Positions 1-8,256 are shown, numbered from the stretch's first letter. The stretch: DNA of 59,654 nucleotides from Flavobacteriaceae bacterium (GCA_947371275.1 CANBOV010000004.1:1-59654), one strand, 5' to 3'. Numbers and translations: made by a program. The notes: generated by a model not told the origin, from the sequence alone.

Positions 1-90
1 AGTCTATAAAAACGAAAAGCATTTCAAACACATGCACTAACCACCCCAAAAGCATATAACACTGTTATCGGCACTAGTTCGGTAAAAATA

Positions 91-122
91 AAAAACCTCT
101 CATTGCTGAGAGGTTTTTTTTA
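91..122. terminator. Bidirectional hairpin terminator beside tRNA-Leu
   Basis: The arms AACCTCTC and GAGAGGTT enclose a short loop, with T-rich tracts on both strands. It lies just downstream of the minus-strand tRNA gene and is most simply that gene's terminator. It could also end a plus-strand transcript entering from the left of the window. Confidence 0.75.
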
Positions 123-124
123 AG

Positions 125-204
125 TACCCGGAGTGGGAATCGAACCCACACACCTAAGTACACGAGTTTGAGTCGTGCGCGTCTACCAATTCCGCCATCC
201 GGGC
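125..204 (-). tRNA. tRNA-Leu (anticodon CAA)
   Basis: The minus strand folds as a class II cloverleaf. The acceptor arms are GCCCGGA and TCCGGGT, the D arm runs GCGG...ACGC, and the anticodon stem CACGA/TCGTG carries the 7-nt loop CTCAAAC, so the anticodon is CAA and reads UUG. A long variable arm and the T arm GTGGG-TTCGATT-CCCAC follow. The long variable arm and the anticodon agree on leucine. The 3' CCA is not encoded, as is usual in this phylum. Confidence 0.95.
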
Positions 205-261
205 TAAGGATTCAAAGTTTTACAACCATGAGGGACATTGATGTTTATCAATTTGTGGGTG

Positions 262-293
262 CAAATGTAAATAAATTTTCTTCATAGCATCAA
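262..293 (-). promoter_or_regulatory. Bacteroidota promoter of tRNA-Leu
   Basis: On the minus strand TTG (291-293) is followed after 21 bases by TACATTTG (262-269), matching the flavobacterial -33 TTG / -7 TAnnTTTG pattern at its usual spacing. It lies about 60 bases upstream of the tRNA gene. No other gene is oriented to use it. Confidence 0.7.
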
Positions 294-335
294 AAAAATA
301 GTTAAAAATATCCTTTCACACTCGGATTTAATTTC

Positions 336-343
336 TAAATTTG
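336..343 (+). promoter_or_regulatory. -7 element of the prs promoter
   Basis: TAAATTTG is an exact TAnnTTTG match about 120 bases upstream of the prs start. I see no clear TTG at the -33 position, only a T-rich stretch. It implies a 5' leader of roughly 115 nt. Confidence 0.55.
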
Positions 344-386
344 CACCGCGTTACTGCAACACACAACTAACTAACTACTCCCGAAG

Positions 387-418
387 GGTTTATAAACCGC
401 TTGATTTAATCCTAGGAT
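387..418 (+). other. Two short palindromes in the prs leader
   Basis: GGTTTATAAACC (387-398) and ATCCTAGGAT (409-418) are both perfect palindromes, ten bases apart. They lie between the -7 element and the prs start, so they would be in the untranslated leader. They may be a protein-binding site or small RNA hairpins. I know of no described element that matches. Confidence 0.35.
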
Positions 419-463
419 AAGGTCAAAGGATATCGACTCTAAAGGCAAAAACAACAAATTACA

Positions 464-1405
464 ATGTCGCATTTAGAACCAGAAGCAAAGATATTTGCGT
501 GTTCGCAAAGCGTCCATCTAGCCGAACAGATTGCCAGTAAATATGGAGTTCCGCTAGGTAAAGTTACGTTCTCTAAATATAGTGATGGTGAATTTCAGCC
601 TTCGTTTGAAGAGTCTATAAGAGGTTTACGCGTTTTTATTGTCTGCTCTACTTTTCCAAGTGCCGACAATTTAATGGAGTTATTGTTAATGATTGATGCT
701 GCCAAAAGAGCTTCAGCCCGACACATCACTCCCGTAATTCCTTACTTTGGCTGGGCAAGACAAGACCGAAAAGACAAACCAAGGGTGCCAATTGGAGCCA
801 AACTAGTTGCCAAATTATTGGAAACAGCCGGTGCAACTCGAATTATGACTATGGACTTACATGCCGATCAAATACAAGGGTTCTTCGAGAAACCAGTGGA
901 TCATTTGTTCGCTTCAACCATATTCTTACCTTATGTGAAAAGCTTAAATCTAGACAATTTAACTATCGCATCCCCAGATATGGGTGGGTCAAAAAGAGCC
1001 TATGCTTACTCTAAATTTCTAGAGTCTGACGTAGTAATCTGTTACAAACAACGAAAAGTTGCCAATGTAATAGACACCATGGAACTCATTGGAGAAGTAA
1101 AAGGCAGAAATGTTATTCTAGTTGATGATATGATTGATACTGGAGGAACACTAGCCAAAGCAGCCGACCTGATGATAGAAAAAGGGGCGTTAAGTGTAAG
1201 AGCTATTTGTACACATGCCATCCTTTCAGGTGAAGCTTATGAAAAAATAGAAAATTCTAAATTATTAGAATTAATAGTAACCGATTCTATTCCTTTAAAG
1301 AAAGAATCCAATAAAATAAAAGTGGTGAGTTGTGCACCTCTTTTTGCAGAAGTAATGAACATGGTGCAGCACAACAATTCCATCAGCGGAAAGTTTTTGA
1401 TGTGA
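464..1405 (+). CDS. prs: Ribose-phosphate pyrophosphokinase (PRPP synthetase)
   Basis: Transfers pyrophosphate from ATP to ribose 5-phosphate, giving PRPP for purine, pyrimidine, histidine, tryptophan and NAD synthesis in the cytosol. The 313 residues are the normal family length. The N-terminal half has the ATP-binding flexible-loop motif FGWARQDRKDKPR and the conserved MDLHADQIQGFF histidine segment. The C-terminal half has the PRPP-binding loop VDDMIDTGGTL. The next gene is rplY about 105 bases downstream. In many bacteria prs sits beside the L25/Ctc gene and pth, as here, which supports all three calls. Confidence 0.97.
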   Translation: MSHLEPEAKIFACSQSVHLAEQIASKYGVPLGKVTFSKYSDGEFQPSFEESIRGLRVFIVCSTFPSADNLMELLLMIDAAKRASARHITPVIPYFGWARQDRKDKPRVPIGAKLVAKLLETAGATRIMTMDLHADQIQGFFEKPVDHLFASTIFLPYVKSLNLDNLTIASPDMGGSKRAYAYSKFLESDVVICYKQRKVANVIDTMELIGEVKGRNVILVDDMIDTGGTLAKAADLMIEKGALSVRAICTHAILSGEAYEKIENSKLLELIVTDSIPLKKESNKIKVVSCAPLFAEVMNMVQHNNSISGKFLM

Positions 1406-1421
1406 CCAAGCGTTAAGAAAT

Positions 1422-1472
1422 AGTCCTGTGGACTGTTTTAGTGAAGGGGCAAGGTGGCGCGTTGGCCACTTT
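1422..1472 (+). other. Two hairpins between prs and rplY
   Basis: AGTCC-TGT-GGACT (1422-1434) is followed by a weak T tract. Seventeen bases later AAGGTGGC-gcgttg-GCCACTTT (1451-1472) pairs along all eight positions with one G-T. Neither has a strong T run. The first may be a weak prs terminator. The second, about 40 bases before the rplY start, could be a leader structure for rplY. Confidence 0.4.
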
Positions 1473-1510
1473 TGAATAAGTATTTTTATTATTAACTATA
1501 TATTTTTACA

Positions 1511-2119
1511 ATGAAATCGATTACGATTAAAGGACAAGAAAGAGAAAGCGTAGGAAAAAAAGCTACCAAAGCCCTACGTGATGCTGGAATGGTCCCTTGC
1601 GTTATTTACGGAGGAACTCAACCAGTACATTTTGCAGCAGAAGAAAAAGCATTCAAAAGCTTGGTTTACACTCCAAACGCACACACCGTTGTGGTTGATT
1701 TGGCTGGAAAAACTAGCAATGTAATTCTTCAAGACATTCAGTTTCACCCGGTATCAGACAAGATTTTACACATCGACTTCTTCCAATTAAGTGATAGCAA
1801 AGAGATCACTATGGAAGTTCCTGTGAAAATCGTGGGTACTTCTCCAGGTGTATTATTAGGAGGTGACTTACGTCTAAACCTTAGAAGATTAAAAGTAAAA
1901 GCGTTACCTAAAAATCTTCCTGATTTTGTTGAGGCTAACATTTCTGAATTGCAAATGGGTAACAAATTATATGTTACTAAATTAGAAGCTAAAAACTTCA
2001 AATTGATGCACCCAGACAATACTGTGGTTTGTCAAGTGAAGATTTCACGTGCTGCAATGAAAGCCGCTCAAGAAGCAGCAAAAGCAGCAAAAGCTCCTGC
2101 AAAAGGAAAGAAAAAATAA
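1511..2119 (+). CDS. rplY: 50S ribosomal protein L25/general stress protein Ctc
   Basis: A 5S-rRNA-binding ribosomal protein of the long Ctc (TL5) type. The first ~90 residues form the L25 barrel ([17 protein letters not shown]...VPCVIYGG). Residues ~95-185 form the second beta domain ([16 protein letters not shown]...). The last ~20 residues are Ala/Lys-rich and probably disordered, as is common in Bacteroidota homologues. The start is the first ATG and gives the expected N-terminus. A terminator follows directly, so prs and rplY are probably the end of one transcript unit. Confidence 0.95.
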   Translation: MKSITIKGQERESVGKKATKALRDAGMVPCVIYGGTQPVHFAAEEKAFKSLVYTPNAHTVVVDLAGKTSNVILQDIQFHPVSDKILHIDFFQLSDSKEITMEVPVKIVGTSPGVLLGGDLRLNLRRLKVKALPKNLPDFVEANISELQMGNKLYVTKLEAKNFKLMHPDNTVVCQVKISRAAMKAAQEAAKAAKAPAKGKKK

Positions 2120-2140
2120 TTTATTTCCAATGGATACAGA

Positions 2141-2170
2141 AAGCCTCGTTGAAAAACGGGGCTTTTTTAT
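2141..2170 (+). terminator. Rho-independent terminator after rplY
   Basis: AAGCCTCGTT and AACGGGGCTT pair over ten positions with a GAAA loop, followed by a T run. It begins about 20 bases after the rplY stop. Confidence 0.9.
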
Positions 2171-2171
2171 T

Positions 2172-2275
2172 ACCCTAAATTCCGTTAAGTCTCAAGAGCC
2201 GGGAACCTGCTGTCCACTCTATCTTTTGTCCCGGAATCCAGCACAAAAGGATGCCGCTCCCATCAGGGCTAGGGT
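2172..2275 (+). ncRNA. Structured intergenic element, possibly a Flavo-1-type RNA
   Basis: About 100 bases between the rplY terminator and pth form nested complementary segments. The outermost are ACCCTA (2172-2177) and TAGGGT (2270-2275). Inside are GAGCC with GGGCT, CCTG with CAGG, and ATCTTTTGT with ACAAAAGGAT around a CCCGGAATCCAGC apex. The internal wording (CCTGCTGTCC, ATCTTTTGT, AGGATGCCGCT, CATCAGGGCTAGG) is familiar to me as an intergenic sequence found many times in flavobacterial genomes. I think it corresponds to the Flavo-1 candidate RNA, but that match is from memory. Strand is uncertain because the folding is nearly symmetric. Confidence 0.55.
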
Positions 2276-2353
2276 CAAACTTTACTAATCTTCCACTTAT
2301 ATCATTTTCAAATTTTCAAATCGAATAATCTTCAAATTGATTACTTTTACGCC

Positions 2354-2977
2354 ATGAACTGGTTAACCCGCTTTTTCACTAAAAACAACTCTTCAGAAAA
2401 TAAAGAAGTAATGAAGAAATACCTCATCGTCGGACTTGGAAATATTGGTGCCGAATATGTTAATACCCGTCACAATATTGGTTTCAAAGTATTGGATTAT
2501 GTCGCTCAAAAAGAAAGCCTATCTTTTGAAACTGCCAAACTAGGTGCCGTAACAGAATACAGTGTCAAAGGAAGAAAACTTATCCTTTTAAAACCCAATA
2601 CCTACATGAACCTCAGCGGTAAAGCCGTAAAGTATTGGATGGAAAAAGAAAACATAGCAAAGGAAAACATCCTAGTAATTACAGACGACTTAAACCTACC
2701 CTTCGGAACCATACGCATCAAAGCCAAAGGAAGTGATGGAGGTCACAACGGATTAAAAAACATTCAGCTGCTTTTGAATACGTCTGAGTATCCTCGATTC
2801 CGTTTTGGTATTAGCGATGAATTCAAAAAAGGCCAACAAGTAGATTACGTCTTAGGAGAATGGTATGAAGCCGAAAAAGTAACCCTCATGGAACGATTTG
2901 TTATCGCCAAAGAAATCATCGAATCGTTTGCCCTAGCCGGTCTAGCCAATACCATGAATTCCTTCAACGGAAAATAA
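2354..2977 (+). CDS. pth: Peptidyl-tRNA hydrolase
   Basis: Recycles tRNA by cleaving peptidyl-tRNA released from stalled ribosomes. The core signature YLIVGLGNIGAEYVNTRHNIGF contains the catalytic His of the RHN motif. LKPNTYMNLSG and the DDLNLPFG...GGHNGLKNI segments are also conserved. The core is preceded by 19 extra residues ending at an internal Met (codon at 2411) that matches the usual family start. A TACTTTTA promoter-like box at 2342-2349 lies only a few bases before the first ATG. The start at 2411 is therefore a real alternative, giving 188 residues. Confidence 0.93.
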   Translation: MNWLTRFFTKNNSSENKEVMKKYLIVGLGNIGAEYVNTRHNIGFKVLDYVAQKESLSFETAKLGAVTEYSVKGRKLILLKPNTYMNLSGKAVKYWMEKENIAKENILVITDDLNLPFGTIRIKAKGSDGGHNGLKNIQLLLNTSEYPRFRFGISDEFKKGQQVDYVLGEWYEAEKVTLMERFVIAKEIIESFALAGLANTMNSFNGK

Positions 2978-2981
2978 CCGC

Positions 2982-3010
2982 TTGTCTTTTCCATAAAAAA
3001 TGTAAATTTG
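2982..3010 (+). promoter_or_regulatory. Promoter of the trhO-trhP operon
   Basis: TTG (2982-2984) and TAAATTTG (3003-3010) are separated by 18 bases, a full flavobacterial promoter. Transcription would begin near 3015. The upstream TTG codon at 3008 lies inside the -7 box and cannot be the translation start; the ATG at 3065 is. Confidence 0.75.
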
Positions 3011-3064
3011 CACCGAATCCTTCCATTTAGGGTTCCAACTATTTCTCACTTAACCGTTTATAGC

Positions 3065-4423
3065 ATGCAACTGTATAACACCTTAAGCGCAGAAGAAAGA
3101 GCCGAGCTTATCGATCAAGCTGGTAAACAACGTCTAACGTTGTCTTTCTATGCCTATGCCAAAATTGAAGACCCTCAACAATTTCGTAACGAACTGTTCA
3201 TCGCTTGGAATGCCCTAGATGCTTTGGGCCGAATCTATGTAGCCCAAGAAGGTATTAACGCCCAAATGAGCGTTCCTGCCGAAAACTTTGAATCCTTTCG
3301 CAATACCCTAGAAGTCTATGACTTCATGCAAGGCATTCGCCTCAACGTAGCGGTAGAACACGACGACCACTCGTTCTTAAAACTAACCGTCAAAGTACGC
3401 CACAAAATCGTAGCCGATGGTTTAAACGACGCTACGTTTGATGTAACCAACAAAGGAGTACATTTAAATGCCAAAGCCTTTAACACAATTCTAGACGACC
3501 CAAATACTATTGTAGTGGATTTTAGAAACCACTACGAAAGTGAAATCGGTCACTTCAAAGGAGCGATCACCCCCGATGTGGAAACCTTTCGCGAAAGCTT
3601 ACCCATCATTAACGACCAACTTAAAGAGTTTAAAGAAGATAAAAACCTAGTCATGTACTGCACTGGTGGTATACGATGCGAAAAAGCAAGTGCCTACTTC
3701 AAACACCAAGGGTTTAAAAATGTATACCAACTGGAAGGCGGCATCATTCAATATGCCAAACAAATTAAGGAAGAAGGCCTAGAAAGTAAGTTTATTGGTA
3801 AAAACTTCGTGTTCGATAACCGTTTGGGAGAACGCATCACCGAAGACATCGTTTCGCAATGCCACCAATGTGGAGCGCCTTGTGACAACCACACTAACTG
3901 TGCTAATGATGGTTGCCATTTATTGTTCATCCAATGCGACAACTGTAGGGCACAAATGGAAAACTGTTGCTCTTCCGAATGCCAGGAAATAACCCATCTA
4001 CCCCTAGCCGAACAAGTAAAATTGAGAAGCGGTAAGCAAGTGGGGAACAAAATCTTCCGCAAAGGCCGCTCAGAAAACCTGAGGTTCAAACATTCAGGAT
4101 CACTGACTGATATTTCTTTAGCGAAAGCACAAGAATCAAAAGACATCCGTCAAAAAATAAAAATCAAAAAAGTACTAGTAGGTAAAGCAGAACATTTTTA
4201 TACCAAAGCCAGCGTTGGCCTTTTCATTATCGAAAACCACGAACTAACCCTTGGAGACAAAATTCTTATCTCCGGTCCAACGACGGGAAACCAAGAATTG
4301 GTTTTGACCAAAATGATGGTTAACGGCCAAGCAAATAGTACCGCCCAACTAAACGATAAAGTTACCTTTGAAGTCCCGTTCCGCATTCGGTTATCAGACA
4401 AACTATTTAAAATAACCAACTAA
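3065..4423 (+). CDS. trhO: tRNA uridine(34) hydroxylase TrhO (YceA family) with an added C-terminal domain
   Basis: TrhO makes 5-hydroxyuridine at tRNA position 34 using O2. From the ATG at 3065 the protein has 452 residues. It has an N-terminal acylphosphatase-like domain (to ~100), a rhodanese domain with the conserved catalytic loop CTGGIRCEKAS (Cys199, Cys205), and the Cys-rich segment CHQCGAPCD...CCSSEC typical of the family. Residues ~368-452 are an extra domain absent from E. coli TrhO. About half of its residues match the C-terminus of the next gene, including the shared run PFRIRLSDK. The stop overlaps the trhP start (TAATG). A longer reading from TTG 3008 was rejected because that codon is in the promoter. 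Confidence 0.93.
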   Translation: MQLYNTLSAEERAELIDQAGKQRLTLSFYAYAKIEDPQQFRNELFIAWNALDALGRIYVAQEGINAQMSVPAENFESFRNTLEVYDFMQGIRLNVAVEHDDHSFLKLTVKVRHKIVADGLNDATFDVTNKGVHLNAKAFNTILDDPNTIVVDFRNHYESEIGHFKGAITPDVETFRESLPIINDQLKEFKEDKNLVMYCTGGIRCEKASAYFKHQGFKNVYQLEGGIIQYAKQIKEEGLESKFIGKNFVFDNRLGERITEDIVSQCHQCGAPCDNHTNCANDGCHLLFIQCDNCRAQMENCCSSECQEITHLPLAEQVKLRSGKQVGNKIFRKGRSENLRFKHSGSLTDISLAKAQESKDIRQKIKIKKVLVGKAEHFYTKASVGLFIIENHELTLGDKILISGPTTGNQELVLTKMMVNGQANSTAQLNDKVTFEVPFRIRLSDKLFKITN

Positions 4424-5664
4424 TGACGACTTCAGGAAGAATTGAGCTTATGGCTCCAGCAGGAAATTTCGAGTCGTTACAAGCCGCTTTAGACAATGGT
4501 TGTGATTCGGTTTATTTTGGTGTCGAACAGTTAAACATGCGTGCTCGTGCTACTGTGAATTTTGTTTTAGACGATTTGCCAGAAATAGCCCGACGTTGTG
4601 CGGTAAAAAACGTACGTACCTATCTAACCTTAAACACCATCATTTACGATCATGACCTATCCGTCGTCAAAACCTTATTAACCAAAGCCAAAGAAGCTGG
4701 TATTACAGCAGTCATTGCTTCAGACCAAGCCGTTATCATGACCGCCAAGACCATGGGGCTTGAAGTGCATATTTCAACCCAATTGAATGTAACCAACATC
4801 GAAACAGTAAAGTTCTATTCCTTATTTGCTGATACTATAGTGTTGTCTCGCGAATTGAGTTTACGTCAAGTTAAGAAAATAACAGACGACATCGAAAAAG
4901 AACAAATCAAAGGCCCTAGCGGTAATTTGGTTGAAATCGAAATATTCGGACATGGAGCTTTATGTATGGCAGTTTCTGGAAAATGTTACTTGAGTTTACA
5001 TTCGCATAATTCTTCTGCCAATCGAGGAGCATGCAAACAAAACTGCCGTAAAAAATATACCGTAATCGATCAAGAAAGCGGATTCGAAATTGAAGTCGAT
5101 AACGAATACCTCATGTCTCCAAAAGATTTGTGCACACTGGATTTTTTAGACCAAGTAATTGATTCCGGAATTAAAGTCCTAAAAATAGAAGGCCGAGGCA
5201 GAGCTGCCGATTATGTTGCAACAGTCATAAAAACCTACCGAGAGGCCATTGACGCCTATTATGAGGGCACTTTTACCAAAGATAAAATCAAAACTTGCAT
5301 GGAAGCCTTAGCAACTGTTTATAATAGAGGTTTTTGGAGTGGTTACTATTTGGGACAAAAGTTAGGCGAATGGTCAGACAACCCGGGCTCTAACGCCACC
5401 CAAAAGAAAGTCTACATCGGTAAAGGATTGCATTATTTCCAAAAAGCGAATATCGCAGAGTTTAAAATAGAAGCCTATGACCTCAAAAAGGGGGATAAAA
5501 TATTAATCACCGGACCCAGTACTGGTGCTCAAGAAATGATTGTTGAAGACATGATGGTAAATGATGCTCCTTTTGATAAAGCTACAAAAGGTGATAGTTG
5601 TACCATAAAAGTACCTTTTCGAATTCGGTTGTCCGATAAAATGTATAAAATCGTAGAAAACTAA
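4423..5664 (+). CDS. trhP: U32 family peptidase, prephenate-dependent tRNA uridine(34) hydroxylase TrhP
   Basis: U32-family protein of 413 residues beginning ELMAPAGNFESLQAALDNGCDSVYFG. TrhP/YegQ proteins make 5-hydroxyuridine at tRNA position 34 using prephenate and an iron-sulfur cluster. Cluster ligands are visible in GALCMAVSGKCYLS and GACKQNC (roughly residues 180-210). Residues ~328-413 are the U32 C-terminal barrel domain, the one also found on the preceding TrhO. The start overlaps the trhO stop by one base and the stop overlaps the ferredoxin start by one base, so the three are translationally coupled. Assignment to TrhP rather than another U32 member rests on the pairing with trhO and overall similarity. 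Confidence 0.88.
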   Translation: MTTSGRIELMAPAGNFESLQAALDNGCDSVYFGVEQLNMRARATVNFVLDDLPEIARRCAVKNVRTYLTLNTIIYDHDLSVVKTLLTKAKEAGITAVIASDQAVIMTAKTMGLEVHISTQLNVTNIETVKFYSLFADTIVLSRELSLRQVKKITDDIEKEQIKGPSGNLVEIEIFGHGALCMAVSGKCYLSLHSHNSSANRGACKQNCRKKYTVIDQESGFEIEVDNEYLMSPKDLCTLDFLDQVIDSGIKVLKIEGRGRAADYVATVIKTYREAIDAYYEGTFTKDKIKTCMEALATVYNRGFWSGYYLGQKLGEWSDNPGSNATQKKVYIGKGLHYFQKANIAEFKIEAYDLKKGDKILITGPSTGAQEMIVEDMMVNDAPFDKATKGDSCTIKVPFRIRLSDKMYKIVEN

Positions 5665-5894
5665 TGGTGATCGTAACCCTCCAAAGAGACAAGTGCATTG
5701 GCTGCAATTACTGCGTGGAAATGGCCCCAGGACTATTCCAAATGTCTAAAAAGGATGGTAAATCAGTGTTGTTGAAATCAATAAATGCCAAGGGGTTTTA
5801 TACACTAAAATCAACCGACCATACCCTAGTGGAAAATGGTGAACTTGCCCTTAAAGCTTGTCCCGTAAACATCATAACCATTAAAGAAACCTAA
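5664..5894 (+). CDS. Ferredoxin, single [4Fe-4S] cluster
   Basis: A 76-residue ferredoxin with CIGCNYC (Cys11, 14, 17) and a fourth ligand in the ACP motif (Cys66), enough for one [4Fe-4S] cluster. The second cluster site of bacterial 2[4Fe-4S] ferredoxins is absent. The start ATG shares its first base with the trhP stop. I infer that it is the electron donor or a cluster partner of TrhP, or of the radical SAM enzyme that follows six bases later. No partner is shown by sequence alone. Confidence 0.88.
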   Translation: MVIVTLQRDKCIGCNYCVEMAPGLFQMSKKDGKSVLLKSINAKGFYTLKSTDHTLVENGELALKACPVNIITIKET

Positions 5895-5900
5895 TTCAAT

Positions 5901-6935
5901 ATGGATATCTATAAAATTTTAAAGTTCAACAATTTCATTAAAAGTCATCGCATTAAATTCTTTGGTTTATGGTTGTTGAGCGTATTAGACAAAAGATATC
6001 TTGCCATTCAATTTGACCCCGTTTTGGCTTGCAACCTTCGTTGTAAAATGTGCTATTTCACCGACGATGAATATGTTAGAAAAAACATGAAAGGTATTTT
6101 TCAAGAAAAAGACTTAGAAGATTTAGCCAAAGTCAATTTTAAAAATGCCTTAAAATTACAAATCGGTTGTGGTGCCGAACCCACTCTTTTTAAGCACAAC
6201 ACCAAACTAATAGAAATTGCTAAAAAATATAAGGTCCCCTATATCAGCATGGTCACTAATGGAAATTTGCTTGAGACAACTGATGTTGATAGTTTTGCTA
6301 AAGCTGGACTTAACGAATTCATTCTTTCCATGCATGGCGTTACAAAAGAAACCTATGAAGACTTAATGGATAAAGGAGTGTATGAAAAATTCCATGATGT
6401 ATTAAGAATAATCACAGAACAGAAAAAACAAAGCCCTGCACTCCGTTTACGCATCAATTATACATTCAATGAGGATAACTTTCACCAACTAAAATTATTC
6501 TTTGAAGTTTATGGAAACTATGCCATAGACATAATTCAGTTACGCCCTATTGATAAAATTGGTGAAACAACGTATGCCAATTTTAATTTAAAGAATATTG
6601 AAAATGAGTATGTAGACACCATCCAGCTTTTAAAAAAGCAGGCAGTACAAAAAGGAATAACATTACTTTACCCTACTTCTATTTCTAGACATGAAAATGA
6701 GTCATTAATTGTAAAAACCGAAAACAATAGTTCCTATTTAATGCCTTACACATATTGCTATGGGTCCCCCAAATACTATTGGAAAGATGATTTCAATTGG
6801 AGAGAAGAACGCTTTTCCGACTGGAAAAAAAGAAACAATTGGAACAGCACTCTGTTTAAAAATATTTTCATTTCTAAAAAAGAATTAGAAAAACCCAATA
6901 GAAACATGCTGAACTACTCTGTTGAACTGAATTAA
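5901..6935 (+). CDS. Radical SAM protein of unknown substrate
   Basis: 344 residues with the radical SAM signature CNLRCKMC near residue 44, followed by the GCGAEPTLF, SMVTNGNLL and LNEFILSMHG strands of the SAM-binding partial barrel. The C-terminal ~90 residues contain one Cys (TYCYGSPKYYW) but no SPASM or twitch set of Cys that I can see. It is the last gene of the trhO operon, six bases after the ferredoxin. Context suggests RNA modification or ferredoxin-dependent chemistry, but peptide-modifying relatives look similar. I do not recognise the subfamily. Confidence 0.8.
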   Translation: MDIYKILKFNNFIKSHRIKFFGLWLLSVLDKRYLAIQFDPVLACNLRCKMCYFTDDEYVRKNMKGIFQEKDLEDLAKVNFKNALKLQIGCGAEPTLFKHNTKLIEIAKKYKVPYISMVTNGNLLETTDVDSFAKAGLNEFILSMHGVTKETYEDLMDKGVYEKFHDVLRIITEQKKQSPALRLRINYTFNEDNFHQLKLFFEVYGNYAIDIIQLRPIDKIGETTYANFNLKNIENEYVDTIQLLKKQAVQKGITLLYPTSISRHENESLIVKTENNSSYLMPYTYCYGSPKYYWKDDFNWREERFSDWKKRNNWNSTLFKNIFISKKELEKPNRNMLNYSVELN

Positions 6936-7065
6936 TCTCAGCTTTTTTCTGTAAAATTCTTTTTAATAGTAAACCAACAAAATACTATCTTTACACTTTT
7001 AACGTTTATGACTAGTAGTCTTCATTGTTATAATGAGACGACCAACATATATTTACCAATAAAAT

Positions 7066-8256
7066 ATGGCTTGTACAAGTTGTTCAACATCTGATGGCGG
7101 TGCGCCTAAAGGATGCAAAAATAATGGGACTTGCGGCACCGATAGCTGCAACAAATTAACCGTTTTCGATTGGCTCTCTAATATGAGTTTGCCCAATGGA
7201 GAAGCACCTTTTGATTGTATAGAAGTGCGTTTTAAAAACGGAAGAAAAGAGTTTTACCGTAACACAGAAAAACTAACGTTAAGTATTGGTGATGTAGTAG
7301 CTACCGAAGCTTCTCCTGGTCATGATGTGGGTATTGTTACCCTAACAGGTGAATTGGTAAAAATCCAAATGAAGAAAAAGGGCGTAAACCATACCAGTCC
7401 TGAAATTCCTAAAATATACCGCAAAGCTTCTCAAAAAGATATTGATATTTGGAGCGATTCTCGCGACAAAGAAGAACCCATGAAAGTGAAAGCTAGGGAG
7501 TTAGCTATTGCTCATAAACTCGAAATGAAAATTTCTGATATAGAATTTCAAGGAGACGGTTCTAAAGTAACCTTCTACTACACGGCGAACGATCGTGTTG
7601 ATTTTAGACTTTTAATCAAAGATTACGCTCGAGAATTCAGCACCCGTATCGAAATGAAACAAGTAGGTTTCCGGCAAGAAGCTTCTCGTTTAGGAGGAAT
7701 AGGTTCTTGTGGAAGGGAATTGTGTTGTTCTACTTGGTTAACCGATTTTAGAAGTGTAAATACCTCTGCAGCTCGTTACCAACAATTATCTTTAAATCCA
7801 CAAAAACTAGCGGGTCAATGTGGAAAACTAAAATGTTGTCTAAATTATGAATTAGACACTTACATGGATGCACTTAAAAATTTTCCAGACTTTGAAACCA
7901 AGTTAAAAACCGAAAAAGGAGATGCTGTTTGCCAAAAACAAGATATTTTCAAAGGATTAATGTGGTTTGCTTATTTTGATAATTTTGCCAATTGGCACGT
8001 TTTAAACATTGAACAAGTAAAGGAAATAGTAGACCAAAACAAAAGAGGACAAAAAGTTAGTTCTCTCGAAGATTATGCTGTTGAAACAGTTTCTGAACCA
8101 GAAAAAGATTTCAATAACGCTATGGGCCAAGAGAGTTTAACGCGTTTTGACCAACCTAGAAGCAAAAAGAAAAACAACAATAAAAATAGAAAGCGTAAAC
8201 CATTTGGCGCTGATAAAAAACCATCATCTGACAACAGAAATGAGCCTAAAAAGTAA
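7066..8256 (+). CDS. ricT: RicT-like PSP1-domain iron-sulfur protein (YaaT family)
   Basis: 396-residue PSP1 C-terminal-domain protein. Diagnostic segments are GSCGRELCCSTWL and QCGKLKCCLNYE near residues 215-265, whose Cys residues bind Fe-S clusters in the Ric (YaaT) complex of Bacillus. The N-terminus adds a second Cys-rich patch (ACTSCS...GCKNNGTCGTDSC). The last ~60 residues are Lys/Asn-rich and probably disordered. Bacillus RicT acts with RicA and RicF on RNase Y-linked mRNA processing; those partners are not in the window. The 3' end overlaps gldH by 17 bases, and the ricT-gldH-PBP order is common in flavobacteria. Confidence 0.88.
   Translation: MACTSCSTSDGGAPKGCKNNGTCGTDSCNKLTVFDWLSNMSLPNGEAPFDCIEVRFKNGRKEFYRNTEKLTLSIGDVVATEASPGHDVGIVTLTGELVKIQMKKKGVNHTSPEIPKIYRKASQKDIDIWSDSRDKEEPMKVKARELAIAHKLEMKISDIEFQGDGSKVTFYYTANDRVDFRLLIKDYAREFSTRIEMKQVGFRQEASRLGGIGSCGRELCCSTWLTDFRSVNTSAARYQQLSLNPQKLAGQCGKLKCCLNYELDTYMDALKNFPDFETKLKTEKGDAVCQKQDIFKGLMWFAYFDNFANWHVLNIEQVKEIVDQNKRGQKVSSLEDYAVETVSEPEKDFNNAMGQESLTRFDQPRSKKKNNNKNRKRKPFGADKKPSSDNRNEPKK

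Noticed and set aside
3008..3064. Longer trhO reading starting at TTG 3008
   Set aside because: The TTG is the end of the TAAATTTG -7 box, so it would lie upstream of the transcript start; the ATG at 3065 matches the family start.
8147..8239. N-terminal extension of gldH
   Set aside because: It overlaps ricT in another frame and hides the lipoprotein signal, which begins at ATG 8240.
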